Positions 9,487 through 18,672 of a DNA stretch of 64,000 nt are shown in pieces. The notes under the pieces were generated by a model, which saw only the letters and a list, made by a program, of their open reading frames with translations, was not told the DNA's origin and searched no databases. The position numbers and the translations under genes were made by a program. The DNA is from Nothophaeocryptopus gaeumannii. Lineage: Eukaryota > Ascomycota > Dothideomycetes > Mycosphaerellales > Mycosphaerellaceae. Location: NCBI GenBank assembly GCA_031771865.1, contig JASISA010000027.1, forward strand, positions 744,001 to 808,000. The letters run 5' to 3'. Numbering within the stretch: the stretch's first letter is position 1; each line of letters opens with the position of its first letter.

Positions 9487-10815
9487 ATGGCGCCTCATAC
9501 CGTTGACCTCGAGCCCGTGCGAGCCCAGATTGAGCACTGGATCTTCTTTGACCGACGCGAATACACTGCGATATGCGATAATCTACGAACCTACTACGAT
9601 ATTGATATATCTGTCAAGACTCTGAAGAGGAGGCTGAAGCAGTGGGTGCTCGTATTCGACAGGCTCCTCTACAGGTAGACAATGCCCTCAGAGCCCGTAT
9701 GATTGAGCGTTTCTGGCTGTACTCGTACAAAGATGAGAGGAAGTTCAGTATCTACAGGCAGATGGCTACAATATCTCCCTTATACAATATCAGCGGTTGA
9801 GGCGTGATATAGGCCTATATAAGAGGTATCCAGCAGAATCTTCTAAAGAGGTGGATGCCGCTATTAGCGAGGCATTGGACCATGTGCTTGGGCATAGTGC
9901 TGCACAGGACTTTGGATATCGCAAGTTGGCCCAAACTATTCGTGAGAAATGGCACTTCATTGGCAGGTACGCCTTTGTATTCATTCACTCAGGCACTCGC
10001 ACTCGTAGGCTGCACTCGCTGATTACTCGTAGAGACCGCATCTTCCGTATTGCCCGTGCCAAGGTGCCAGCAGCTTTTGAGAGCCGTCGACCTGGTAAAC
10101 GCAGTAAACCTCGTAGCGTAAGGCCTCAAGCTCGAGGAGCTAATGATGTATACTCTATTGATGCTTTTGTAAGCTGGCTAATTATGGATGCTCGATCTAC
10201 GCCTGTATCGACGTCTTTTCAAGGAAGATTATCTAGTACTTTGTTGGGCCGCTAGCTAAGACCAAGTTCTCGGTTTTGCACAGTACATTATCACGATCTA
10301 CAAGGCCGGCCGTATGCCTAATATCATACGATCTGATTAGGGCGTTGAAACTCCAATGCTTGCGGACGCACATCTTCTCTTACGTGAGCACCTTGCTAGC
10401 GAACATATCACTTTCAGCGATGCCTTCTAGTATACAACAAGCAAAGGAAATCAGACTATTGAGCACTAGTGGGGCGAGGCAGCAAAGTCAGTATTCAACC
10501 GCTAGAGAGACTATTTCAAATCAACTCCGAGAGGAAGGGCATTATAACGCAGCTCTTAAAGCAGATCGTATTGCCTGGCTCGCAATCTACATCCCTGTAA
10601 TAAGGTATACAACTGGAGAGTTTGTACACTACTGGAATACTCATACAATCCGTAAGCACAACGAACAGACAGTTGCTAAGCATGTAGCTAGAGAGCCCAA
10701 CAATCTCTACGACTATCCGGAGCTTCACGGCGGTGACTTCTACGGGCATTTACTGGATACTGAAGATCCGGTTTTACAGCAATGGGTTGACAAGATTGTA
10801 GAGTTTAGTAAGTAG
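9487..10815 (+). pseudogene. integrase-core (DDE/rve-like) transposase relic
   Basis: The text starts at ATG 9487 (MAPHTVDLEPVRAQIEHWIF) with a helix-turn-helix region (SVKTLKRRLKQW, then QYQRLRRDIGL near 9800). A 66-bp intron lies at 9967-10032. The catalytic Asp residues are in IYACIDVFSRKII (10210) and IIRSD-GVETPMLADAH (10335), and the Glu in GNQTIE (10461). The C-terminal block is FVHYWNTHTIRK...PNNLYDYPE. It matches the fungal 'integrase core domain' transposase family as I remember it. It is destroyed by two 8-bp word insertions (9647-9654, 9720-9727), another frameshift near 10280, and in-frame stops. Those stops include TAG for the Gln after RSD and TAG for a Trp after NQTIE-H. Most stops are CAG/CGA-to-TAG/TGA or TGG-to-TAG changes, as RIP would give. 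Confidence 0.8.
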
Positions 10816-11036
10816 CGGTGTGCACACTCGTAACTGCCGGAGCCACTCGTAGCTAGGTACTCGTAGCTGCCCATGTTACTCGCAGCGGCACTCGTAGCTG
10901 CCCATGTCACTCGCAGCGGCACTCGCAGGCTCGCAGGGGATGCTGTAAGCTGGAACTTAGTAGTTCACTCCAGCTGATTCTATTCGCAGATTTGCTCGCA
11001 TATCTACCTCCAATATCTCTCGAGTAGTGTAATGAT

Positions 11037-13049
11037 ATGCTTCATACTAGCGGCTATCCAATCATGTTTCATGGTGGTAAGGAATCAGCATTGCCTAGGC
11101 CGCAAAAGCTGCATGTTCATGCATACTATCACCTCCGCACTGCAGCGCATGAGTATGTCAACAATGGCGGAGATCTGCCGGAGTTTGAAACGCCTGCTGC
11201 TAGTACACAGAGGCAGCCGAGTAACCGAACCAGAGTAGTATTTGAGGCTGCTAGTCAGCCACTTTAAGGGTATTTAGCGTTACCTCCTTCTTCAACAATG
11301 GATCTTGAGTGGACTAAGTTCTATGCGCAGTCTAAGAAGCAAGTGATATATTACTGTGATCTTGGCAACGTTTTCCGATGCCCCTATTGCCTTGTGCACA
11401 ATCCTCATTACCGAGAAGATAACGGGCCTCTCATATCCTCTCCACTACTAGCAGCACGGCCAGCAGCTACGAGTGCTGCGAGTGCGCCTACTAGAGCAGC
11501 TTCTAGAGCCTCTACGAGTACTGCGAGTGCGCTTATTGGAGCTGGAGCCTCTAGTACATATACTAGCTTTCAAGGTTTCGGCACTACCTCTTCGAACCGT
11601 GGTAACACCGTTCTTCAGCAGAACAAGAAGTCACACAGCCGCAATATTGGCAGCGCTAGTATCGATCCCCTTAGTCCTAAGGCTTCTACCAACCGCAAGA
11701 TCTCTCGTCCAGCTGCATCGCCAGCTCCTACGAGTGCGAGTGCGAGTGCACCACTATCTACCTCTTCATCCAAGGGTAAGGGCAAGGGTAAAGCCCAACG
11801 CCGAGAGATTCACTTTCGGTGCGAGGCTTTTATAGTGCTTGTCAATATTCGTACGCCGAAGAACAAGAAGCAAAAGGCTTTAGCGTTGTCAACTCCGGAT
11901 GTTTGGCACTACGATGAACCGGAGCTTATACAAAGATAGCGACTGGACGGCTTCTTTGATACTTATCAACATATAGTTAATATGCTGCCGAGCCGCAACG
12001 AAGACATGCGTAGGAACTGGCTCTATTCTACTGTTATTGTTCCGGCTACTGGACCAACTTTACAGCAATGGTTGATATACCCGCATCAAGACTCCTTCCT
12101 TTGTGTATCTTTTGATGAGGATACCAACGAACCAATCCGCCCAGCAGACACCAATCTACTATCGGATAACCTCGAAGAGATGCTATTGCCATTTCCTCGC
12201 AGTCCATGGTCAGCATTGAATGCGACAGTCCATATCAAGGTAGTAATTCTCGTTAATCGGGTCAGACGCTGGAATACGAAACCAGTCGGCCAACGCGGAA
12301 TAGCGGATCAGGACGACAGTACTACGAGTCTAGCCAAATATACTACGAGTGCTGCCAATGCGGATACGAGTGACCCGCTACACAATTCGCCGCCGGCCGC
12401 AGTCTTTCGCCGTGCACAGTTGACTTCTTCAATGTTGGCATACGCGGCTCGCGAGGCTGCTGCGAGTGCTGCTACGAGTACTGCTGCGAGTGGACACAAA
12501 CGCTAGGCCAGCAGTGAATTGTCGCCTCCATTACCTACTAAAGGCAACGCTAGTCTATCGGTACGTCCTTATCGCATTCCGGCTGGTGCAGAGATCATTG
12601 ATCTAACCAGCGAGGCTAGCGATCAATCAAGCAGTAGTTTTAGCTTTAACTCGCCGAGTAAATAGTTCGTTAAGAAGGAACCCAAGGCTCCTATTGTTGA
12701 AGAAGATTATGAGGTCGTAGAACCAACTCGCGATACTTTTTCGGAGAGGCTGGATACTATTATTGAGCAGACGGAGGTGTCGTTGTTTGTTGAGGAGGCT
12801 ATACAGCAGCAAGTCGCTGCTCCGCTGGAGCAGGTAGAATCAGTGCCTGTTGCTGAACCAACACCTCCAACAACTGTAGCTGAACTAGCACCTCCAACAA
12901 CTGTAGCTGAACCAGCACCTCCAACAACTGTAGCTGATCCAGCACCTCCAACACTTGCTGAACCTGCCTAGACGCATATCAAGAAGCCAAGGAAGAAGCT
13001 GGTTGTGGAGCCGTCAACGCGGAAGACAAGGTCGATGAAGGGTAATTAA
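11037..13049 (+). pseudogene. transposon passenger gene 1, long low-complexity protein with SUMO-interaction-like motif
   Basis: One reading frame runs from ATG 11037 to TAA 13047-13049, about 670 codons, crossed by five in-frame stops (11265, 11937, 12504, 12663, 12969). Four of them are TAG. Since the same frame stays protein-like throughout, this was one gene that acquired point stops. The stop at 11265 could instead sit in a small intron. Features in order: a tyrosine- and histidine-rich start; CDLGNVFRCPYC with a CxxC pair (about 11355-11395); Ser/Ala/Thr-rich stretches built from the 8-bp word (TSAASAP, TSASASA); a KGKGKGKAQRR basic patch; a folded-looking part (WLIYPHQDSFLCVSFDED); EIIDLTSEASDQSSSS, a SUMO-interaction-type motif; and four PPTTVAEPA repeats. 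No family recognised; a nuclear role is only a guess. Confidence 0.6.
12852..12959 (+). repeat. 27-bp tandem repeat, four units
   Basis: Four in-frame 27-bp units (12852, 12879, 12906, 12933) encode AEPxPPTTV-type nonapeptides near the end of passenger gene 1. The last unit is the most diverged. Confidence 0.9.
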
Positions 13050-13157
13050 TTTCTTTAGTTGGTAGATATATCTCGTATGTAGGAATGGAGTTCAGGTTCA
13101 GGCACTCGTAGAGTTCAGGTTCAGGCACTCGCAGCACTCGTATTTTGACACTGCTAT

Positions 13158-13839
13158 CTAGTACCAAGGTTTGCCGGTAGTCTTGTCTACTAAGCTACTC
13201 TCAAAGGCGCCGAGACGAAAGCCCACAAAGCCAGCACGACGAGCAGCCTCCATCTCAGTGTCAAGACTAGATACTTTAGCCTCAATGGCAACCAAACGAG
13301 CCTCGAAATCAGTAACCTTAGTCTTTAGGCTCTCGTTCTCAGCACGCAGACCAGCAGTCTCTCTACTCGCAGCGCTCACAGCACTCGCAGGCTCGACAAG
13401 CACACTACCTTCGTCGACATCCTCCATCTCCTTATCTTCATCTTCATCTTCGTCTTCATCTTCAGCCTTGGCTTCATTGGCAAGGTAGCCAGACTTTCCA
13501 TGCCGCTTGCGATAGGCACACGCAAGATCTCCACGGTCTTTGAACACTATACAGGGCTGCGGATTCTTCTTGCACTCGCACTACGGGCAAGGGGATAGAG
13601 CGGCTTTGCCTACGAGTATGTCTGCGAGTAGATTCAAATAGCTACGAGTCAATTAACTCACCTTCATTAGTCTCCATGATACGGCCAGCCGTATCAAACT
13701 TCCGCAAATTGTTTAAAGCTGACTTGCGCTCCTTGCTATTAGTAGACTCGCTACTAGCTACCCACTCGTTCCATTGATAGTCTTCGACATGCCAGAAGTC
13801 GGTGGTGGTAGTAGTGGTTGGTTGGCGGAATTGAGACAT
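13158..13839 (-). pseudogene. transposon passenger gene 2, Cys-motif plus coiled-coil protein
   Basis: Exons 13839-13662 and 13609-13158 on the minus strand give 209 codons in frame. The 52-bp intron is made largely of three copies of the 8-bp word, and its acceptor is CTCGTAG. The start is MSQFRQPTTTTTTDFWHVED. A region with DYQWNEWVASSE and KFDTAGRIMETNEG follows, then CP-x-CECKKNPQPCIVFKDRGDLACAYRKRHGK (about residues 68-100). Its spaced cysteines could bind zinc. An acidic run (EDEDEDEDEDKEMED) and a coiled coil (LRAENESLKTKV, ARLVAIEAKVSSLDTEME) come next, ending TGKPWY. A single in-frame TAG lies inside the Cys motif, where CAG would fit, so the copy is probably dead. No family recognised; the layout suggests a DNA- or protein-binding accessory factor. 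Confidence 0.6.
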
Positions 13840-14170
13840 CGCGGCAGTAGTATTCTTGTAGTTTTGACGGGGAGAATGTTAATGTAGCTAAGATAGTAAG
13901 CAAAGGAAAAGAAAGAGTAGATATACGAGTGCTGCGAGTGAAAAGGACAATAGTAGTACTTACAATAGCATTAGTTCAAAATAGCAATACGGCCTACGCA
14001 GCCTACTATTGTCCAGCTATGACTGCTTCATAACAACAGCAAGCCGCGCAGGCCGTCTGCGAGTGTGCTGCGAGTGTTTTAGGCGATAGCGACGCCTGTA
14101 TAGATGAGAAAGGGCCATATTAGTGTAACTGAGGTTGGTAGATTTGAGGTCAAAGTAACGTGACACTATG

Positions 14171-14208
14171 AAGTTGATATGACCCTTAGTCATGAACAGG
14201 GCTCTGCC
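14171..14208 (-). repeat. right terminal inverted repeat
   Basis: Complement of 9364-9401 with one mismatch, followed by the ATCT target duplication at 14209-14212. Confidence 0.95.
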
Positions 14209-14491
14209 ATCTAGTCGCGCTCGGGTGACCCTGGGGCGTGGCGGCTTCGATAGCCAAAACATCGCAGGGCTGAGTTCGCATTGTGCAAGCTTTTCAAACC
14301 TGTCCAAATCAGGGGTACGGTACTTGAATTCATCGCGACATCCTGGTCAATGCTTGGGTGAAAGCTTCTAGAGTCGTGTCTACCAATCGCAGCAAGTTGT
14401 TGCTGTGAGGAGTCTATGTATAGCTTGTTTACTTGTGACTGAACTCACGGTGCTAGATATACGTGAGTCGTGAGAAAGTTGAGGTAATCAG

Positions 14492-15433
14492 CTAATACAT
14501 CTGGAAACCACCGCTGGCCGAAATGCATTGCCCAGAAACCTACGAAAGGTCAGCACGGCAGGATTAAAGGCCCAGTAGAGCCACGGTTTCTTACCCAGCT
14601 ACTTCGAGGCTCCGCCAAAAAGCCAATGATTTCAGCGACCTCTTCAGGCTTCCCGACACGCTGCTCTACCAAAGTCGCTTTCTTCTGAGGCTCCACAATT
14701 TCCGGATCGACTTGATCGAGCATCTCGGACTGAATTGGACCCGGGTTCACTGCGTTGACCGTCGTGCCGTGCTTACCAAGTTCGCAGGCCCAATTCCTAG
14801 TGAAGCCTTCGAGTGCCGCTTTCGACGCAGAATACGTACCTATGCCTGGGTATCCGGCGCGGCCACCGACAGAGCTGAGGTTGATGATTCTGCCTGGGTG
14901 GCGAAGATGCGGAAGGATGGTCTGGACCATGAGCAGAGGTGCTCGTACGTTCAAGTAGAAAATCTCGTCGAAGTGCTCCGGTGTAATGTCTAGGATGAAC
15001 TTGTCGCTAATAGCCGCGGCGTTGTTAACCAGGATGCTGGTTCATAGTCAGTAAAAGTAGCGAGCACGCACTCATGCAAATGAATAGCGGCTACTTACTC
15101 AATGTGATTGCCAAAGGCCTTGACAGTTTCGTCTACGATCTGCTTCGGCGCGCTTAGATCGCGTAGGTTGCATTGAACGCCAATAGCCGAGCTCTTCGCC
15201 TCTAACTTAATACGCTCAATCAGAGCATCGGCTGTCTTTTTGGAGCGATCGCTCGAATATGTAATAGTGACCTTGGCGCCTCGAGCTGCCAAGTCGAAAG
15301 CAATTGCTTCACCGATGCCACGAGAAGCACCAGTAACAATAGCTCTATAGTATTTCAGTGTCGTCCTCTACCAGTATCGACCAGGTAGTACTTACACCTT
15401 GCCATCAAGCGTTCGTGGTTGAGTTAGTGCCAT
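14492..15433 (-). CDS. short-chain dehydrogenase/reductase (SDR, ketoreductase type)
   Basis: Four exons (15433-15396, 15344-15099, 15036-14595, 14539-14492) give 257 residues, the classical SDR length. The cofactor motif is VTGASRGIG, with a TYSSDRSKK stretch after the second strand that suggests NADPH preference. NNAA is at about residue 100, the catalytic Ser in INLSSVGGR, and Tyr/Lys in YSASKAAL. The C-terminal substrate-loop region is VNPGPIQSEML, and the chain ends GQCISASGGFQMY. It would reduce a carbonyl or oxidise an alcohol with NAD(P)H in the cytosol; the substrate cannot be told. It lies 280 bp outside the transposon and runs in the same direction as the GMC oxidoreductase behind it. 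Splice sites are all GT-AG and keep the frame. Confidence 0.9.
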
Positions 15434-15989
15434 GTTGGAACAGACTGTATCTTGTTGTAAGGAGGATGAAGGCAGAAAAGTGAAGACTGGGGAAAATGTG
15501 TCGCAGGCGTTGAAGTGTTTGCTGCCAGGGACTTATCTCCGTCTTGCCTGCCTCACCTGTGTGTTCTTAATAAGCTTCGCTATGATGTCAGTTTGCCGCC
15601 AGATCTTCACGGCTGGCTAAGGTCGGCCAAGGACTTTGCTCATACGCAAGAGGATGTATTTCTTGCCAACTCTGGGTCAGATAGTTGCTGCACAAAGACG
15701 ACAGAACGTATCAGATCTGCCAAACATGAGCGGCTGCGTCAGCCGCTATTGGCGATCTCCCATCGGGTATGAGACTCGGACATAGAGACGCATGGGGGCA
15801 ATGGTGGGAGTATCACCGCGGTGAGAACGGTGGAGTTGACAGGAGAGGACGAGAAGTGCAAGGAAAGCAGCCCTTTGAAGAAGGAAGGTTGATGAGTGAC
15901 CTCGTCAGCCTTGGCATCGTCGGGCGCCGAAGCGCGTGACTGCTGTGCTCCGACGCGTCTCCGGCCACGAAGGGTGATTATAGTTCTGA
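15434..15989. other. intergenic between SDR and GMC genes
   Basis: It holds the SDR promoter and the 3' end of the GMC gene. Short open frames have no recognisable motif. Confidence 0.4.
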
Positions 15990-17866
15990 CTATTCGTTCA
16001 ACTGGTATTCCCCAGCAATCTTCTCCGCTGCGATCTCGCCCACAAGATATGCCACGCTCACCGGATGACAATTGAGCAAGAAAGGCAGCACACTCAGGTC
16101 CACAACACGCAGACCTTGCAAGCCCTTAACTCGAAAATCGCTGTCCACACATGATTTATGGTCCTCATCGCTCCCCATTTTCGCTGTACAAGAAGGGTGC
16201 CAGGTACTAGCTGCGTATTCGCGCCAATAACCCAGTATATGCTCGTCGCTTTCGCCCGCGGGGATGTCGACTGGACAGTCGATGTTGGAGGCGATGAGAG
16301 GATGAGAAACAAATGCTAATGCTCGTTTGGTAGCTGCGAGCGCACAAAGACGATCGAATGGATGTGAGAAGAAGTTCGGGTCAATGATGGGAGCAGAATC
16401 AGGCGAGGAAGAAGAGAGCGTGACCGTTCCGCGCGATTGGGGGTTGTGAAGGAAGACGAATACGGTGAGGTGGTGGCTTTCGGGAGCGGCGAGTGCGTTT
16501 GGAGTAACAGGTGGGATGTCTAGACATGTTAATATTGTATGTTGAGATGGAGGCTGAAAAACTTACGGCAACTCAGTTCCCAGATAGGCACAGTCTCCTT
16601 CCTCAGATGCTCCTTCACGCCATCATCCAGAGCTTGGAACTCTGTGGTGTGCAGGACTTCATCCGCCTTGAAGAAACCCATTGTCAACCCCTGGAAGAAG
16701 ACACTCAAAGGACCTGTGCCATCCTTCTGAAACTGCGCTCGTGCTTCTTCGACGGCGACTGGATCTGAGAAGTGTTGTGGCCAGTCGACGAGGCCTTTCT
16801 TCTGTTTCCAACATAAGGGAAGAGAAAGGTGGTCTTCGAGGTGCTTTCCAACTCCTGGGAGATGATGTACTGTTTCAATATTATGCTTCGCAAGTTCGTC
16901 CACGTCGCCAATGCCCGACAGCATCAGTATTCTGGGTGTATCGACCGCTCCCGCTGAGAGGATGACCTCTTTCGATGCGCGGTCTGTCATCAGGTCTTAA
17001 GTCAGCATTGGAAAAACTCTTCCAGTTGTATGATATCTCACATTCTGCTCCGCTTGCAACGCGGATCCCAATTGCTTGCTTGTCCTCGAGAATGACCTTG
17101 ACGGCCTGCGTCTCTGTTAAGATTGTCAAATTACTTGGAGCACTGTTCACGTAAGCCTTAGCAGCCGTGATTCGCAGTCCATTCTTCGCCGTCGAAGGTG
17201 CACTAGCCAGGCCGAGCGGATTGCCACTGTTGATGTCTAGACTGAGGCCCAACCCAGACGCTTTCGCAGCATCCAGCTGAACAATCATAGGCTTCTCCCA
17301 GACTTTGGGAGTGGATACCGCAATCGCACCACGCTTACCATGAATACTCATGTCTGGTGCTGCGTAAGCCGTGTACTCCTCAGCTGCTTCCTCAAAAGCT
17401 TCAAGCTTTTCCTTCCGAATCCTCGTCACATTCTCCCATCCAAAACTCGCATCTCCAACCATGTCCGCCCAACGCTCATAGTCATCTTTCGGGCCGACAG
17501 TGTAAGCACACATGTTGATCGCACTACTACCTCCCAGAACTTTGCCACGGGCATAGTTAATGGACCGATTGTCGAGACAGGACTGAGGAACAGTGGAATG
17601 GTTCTGAACGCTCTGCGCGAATGTCGAAACTGCCGTCCAGCGCTCGGCGAGGATGTCGCCATTGGAGGGATCTTTTGCTATGCCGGCTTCGAGAAGCAGG
17701 ACTGAAGGTCTCGACGAAGTGGACGCCAGCCGGGAGGCGACACAGGCGCCGGCTGGGCCAGCTGTGACTTCTCAGAAAAAGTATGTTCAGAGGACTGTTA
17801 GAAAGAAACCAATCGGGTAGAAGACGCACATCCGACGACAATGAAGTCGTACACCGTTGCTGTCAT
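15990..17866 (-). CDS. GMC-family FAD oxidoreductase (alcohol oxidase/dehydrogenase type)
   Basis: Four exons (17866-17830, 17761-17042, 16983-16567, 16519-15990) give 567 residues. The first intron falls inside the FAD motif, which reads VVGSGPAGACVASRLA when joined. Other family blocks are the first GMC signature ARGKVLGGSSAINM (about 85-98), the second signature SAGAVDTPRILMLSGIG (about 270), the catalytic His in STWHPSCTAKMG and the second His in NCHPVSVAYLVGE. There is no signal peptide, so an intracellular enzyme is likely. Relatives oxidise aryl alcohols, sugars or choline; the genes around it (aldehyde dehydrogenase, PAD1, FDC1) make an aromatic alcohol plausible, but that is inference. 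It is divergent from the ALDH gene across an 806-bp shared promoter. Confidence 0.9.
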
Positions 17867-18672
17867 GTTGAGCGTCCAGAGGGAGAGGTATGCGGTAGGA
17901 ATACAAGAGACCGGAGTGCGATCTCCAAGAGCGTAGGAAGCGCGTAGGAGGCCGCGAGAGCCAGAAACGCCGCACTGTCGTGGTTCTCAGATACCAGAGC
18001 CATGCTGTCGCGTGCCATGGGTAGCTGAAGCATGCGACGAGCGTGATGGTATGGACTCTTGAGAGATACTGGACAGTTGCCACAGGAGGTCGTCTGCAGG
18101 TCCCGCCTCGAGGCAGCACCCAAACGCCAAGCCTTCTTGACTGGCATCTCACCATATCCGAGACAAAACCTATCTCGAATTTCCCAGCCAAACCCCTTCA
18201 CCGACACATACACAAGTAACTTGGTATCAGTGACATGATTCACCATCGACCAGCACACTAGGGGTGGCATATATTCGGAACGCGTTCCGAACGTTCCACG
18301 ACTTCCTAGGATCTCGTCCGAGCTCGATCATTCGGGCTCTTCCCACGATACTCGTCATGTGTATCTCCTTCTCAACGGACTTGGATGGAGTGGAACGCGC
18401 GCCGTAGAGCGCTGGCCCAAGACTAGCCTTGTGCGCCATTTTGCTCTTGAACGGCAAGAGACGATGCCTTCCAGAATTCAGCCTAAACCTCCCCGGTTCG
18501 GATGATAAGTCTATCACCTACGTGTTTGGAGCAAAACACGGAACACCGGCCCCATTTGATCCCGAATGGATCTTGGAAGATGTGATTGACCTCGACGGTT
18601 CTTGTTGATACTCGCCATTGCACGCAAGGACCGAAACTGCCATCTTTCTCTCAGAGGTCGCCAGCTCGCAAT
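17867..18672. promoter_or_regulatory. divergent promoter region, GMC oxidoreductase / ALDH
   Basis: This region is between the two head-to-head starts. It contains no supportable gene. The 16-bp palindrome listed separately lies almost exactly at its centre, so both genes may share a regulator. Confidence 0.5.
18275..18290. promoter_or_regulatory. perfect 16-bp palindrome, TCGG-N8-CCGA
   Basis: TCGGAACGCGTTCCGA equals its own complement. It carries inverted CGG half-sites eight bases apart, the layout bound by dimers of Zn2Cys6 factors. A second, overlapping palindrome GAACGTTC follows at 18289-18296. The centre (18282) is about 400 bp from each start codon. Binding is inference. Confidence 0.5.

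Larger units (their letters stand above)
9421..14078. repeat. dispersed 8-bp word YACTCGYA / TRCGAGTR, about 40 copies
   Basis: Counted by eye, about 40 copies lie only between the TIRs. The densest runs are 9428-9480, 9997-10032, 10829-10945, 11471-11532, 12451-12490, 13104-13142, 13367-13395 and 13574-13648. Orientation follows the local gene: plus-strand genes carry TRCGAGTR in exons, where it reads Thr/Ala-Ser in frame. The minus-strand gene carries it on its own coding strand. Copies also form part of introns, including acceptors ending CTCGTAG. Two copies at 9647-9654 and 9720-9727 break the transposase frame. Some clusters are local tandem duplications (10870-10925). Confidence 0.85.
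9360..14212. mobile_element. 4.8-kb DNA transposon with 38-bp TIRs and 4-bp target duplication
   Basis: The element proper is 9364-14208. Its ends are 38-bp inverted repeats starting GGCAGAGCCCTGTTCATGAC with one mismatch in 38. ATCT flanks both sides (9360-9363 and 14209-14212) as a 4-bp target site duplication. Inside are a broken DDE integrase-core transposase (plus strand), a long passenger frame (plus) and a two-exon passenger gene (minus). A dispersed 8-bp word, YACTCGYA, fills the UTRs, introns and spacers and is essentially confined to the element. A 4-bp duplication and an rve-like transposase resemble Ginger-type transposons, but the terminal bases do not match the TGT start known for that group, so the superfamily is left open. 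All three genes carry stops, so this copy is inactive. Confidence 0.9.

Noticed and set aside
9640..9675. A 29-bp intron in the transposase instead of an 8-bp insertion
   Set aside because: It would restore frame but is too short for any intron here. The 8-bp word explanation also fits a second site.
9364..14208. A CRISPR-like array from the regularly recurring word
   Set aside because: The units are 8 bp, irregularly spaced and in both orientations inside a eukaryotic transposon. None of the features of CRISPR are present.
18275..18300. Heat-shock element (GAA/TTC array) in the divergent promoter
   Set aside because: The TTC-GAA spacing is one base instead of two at one junction and four at the other, so the CGG palindrome reading fits better.
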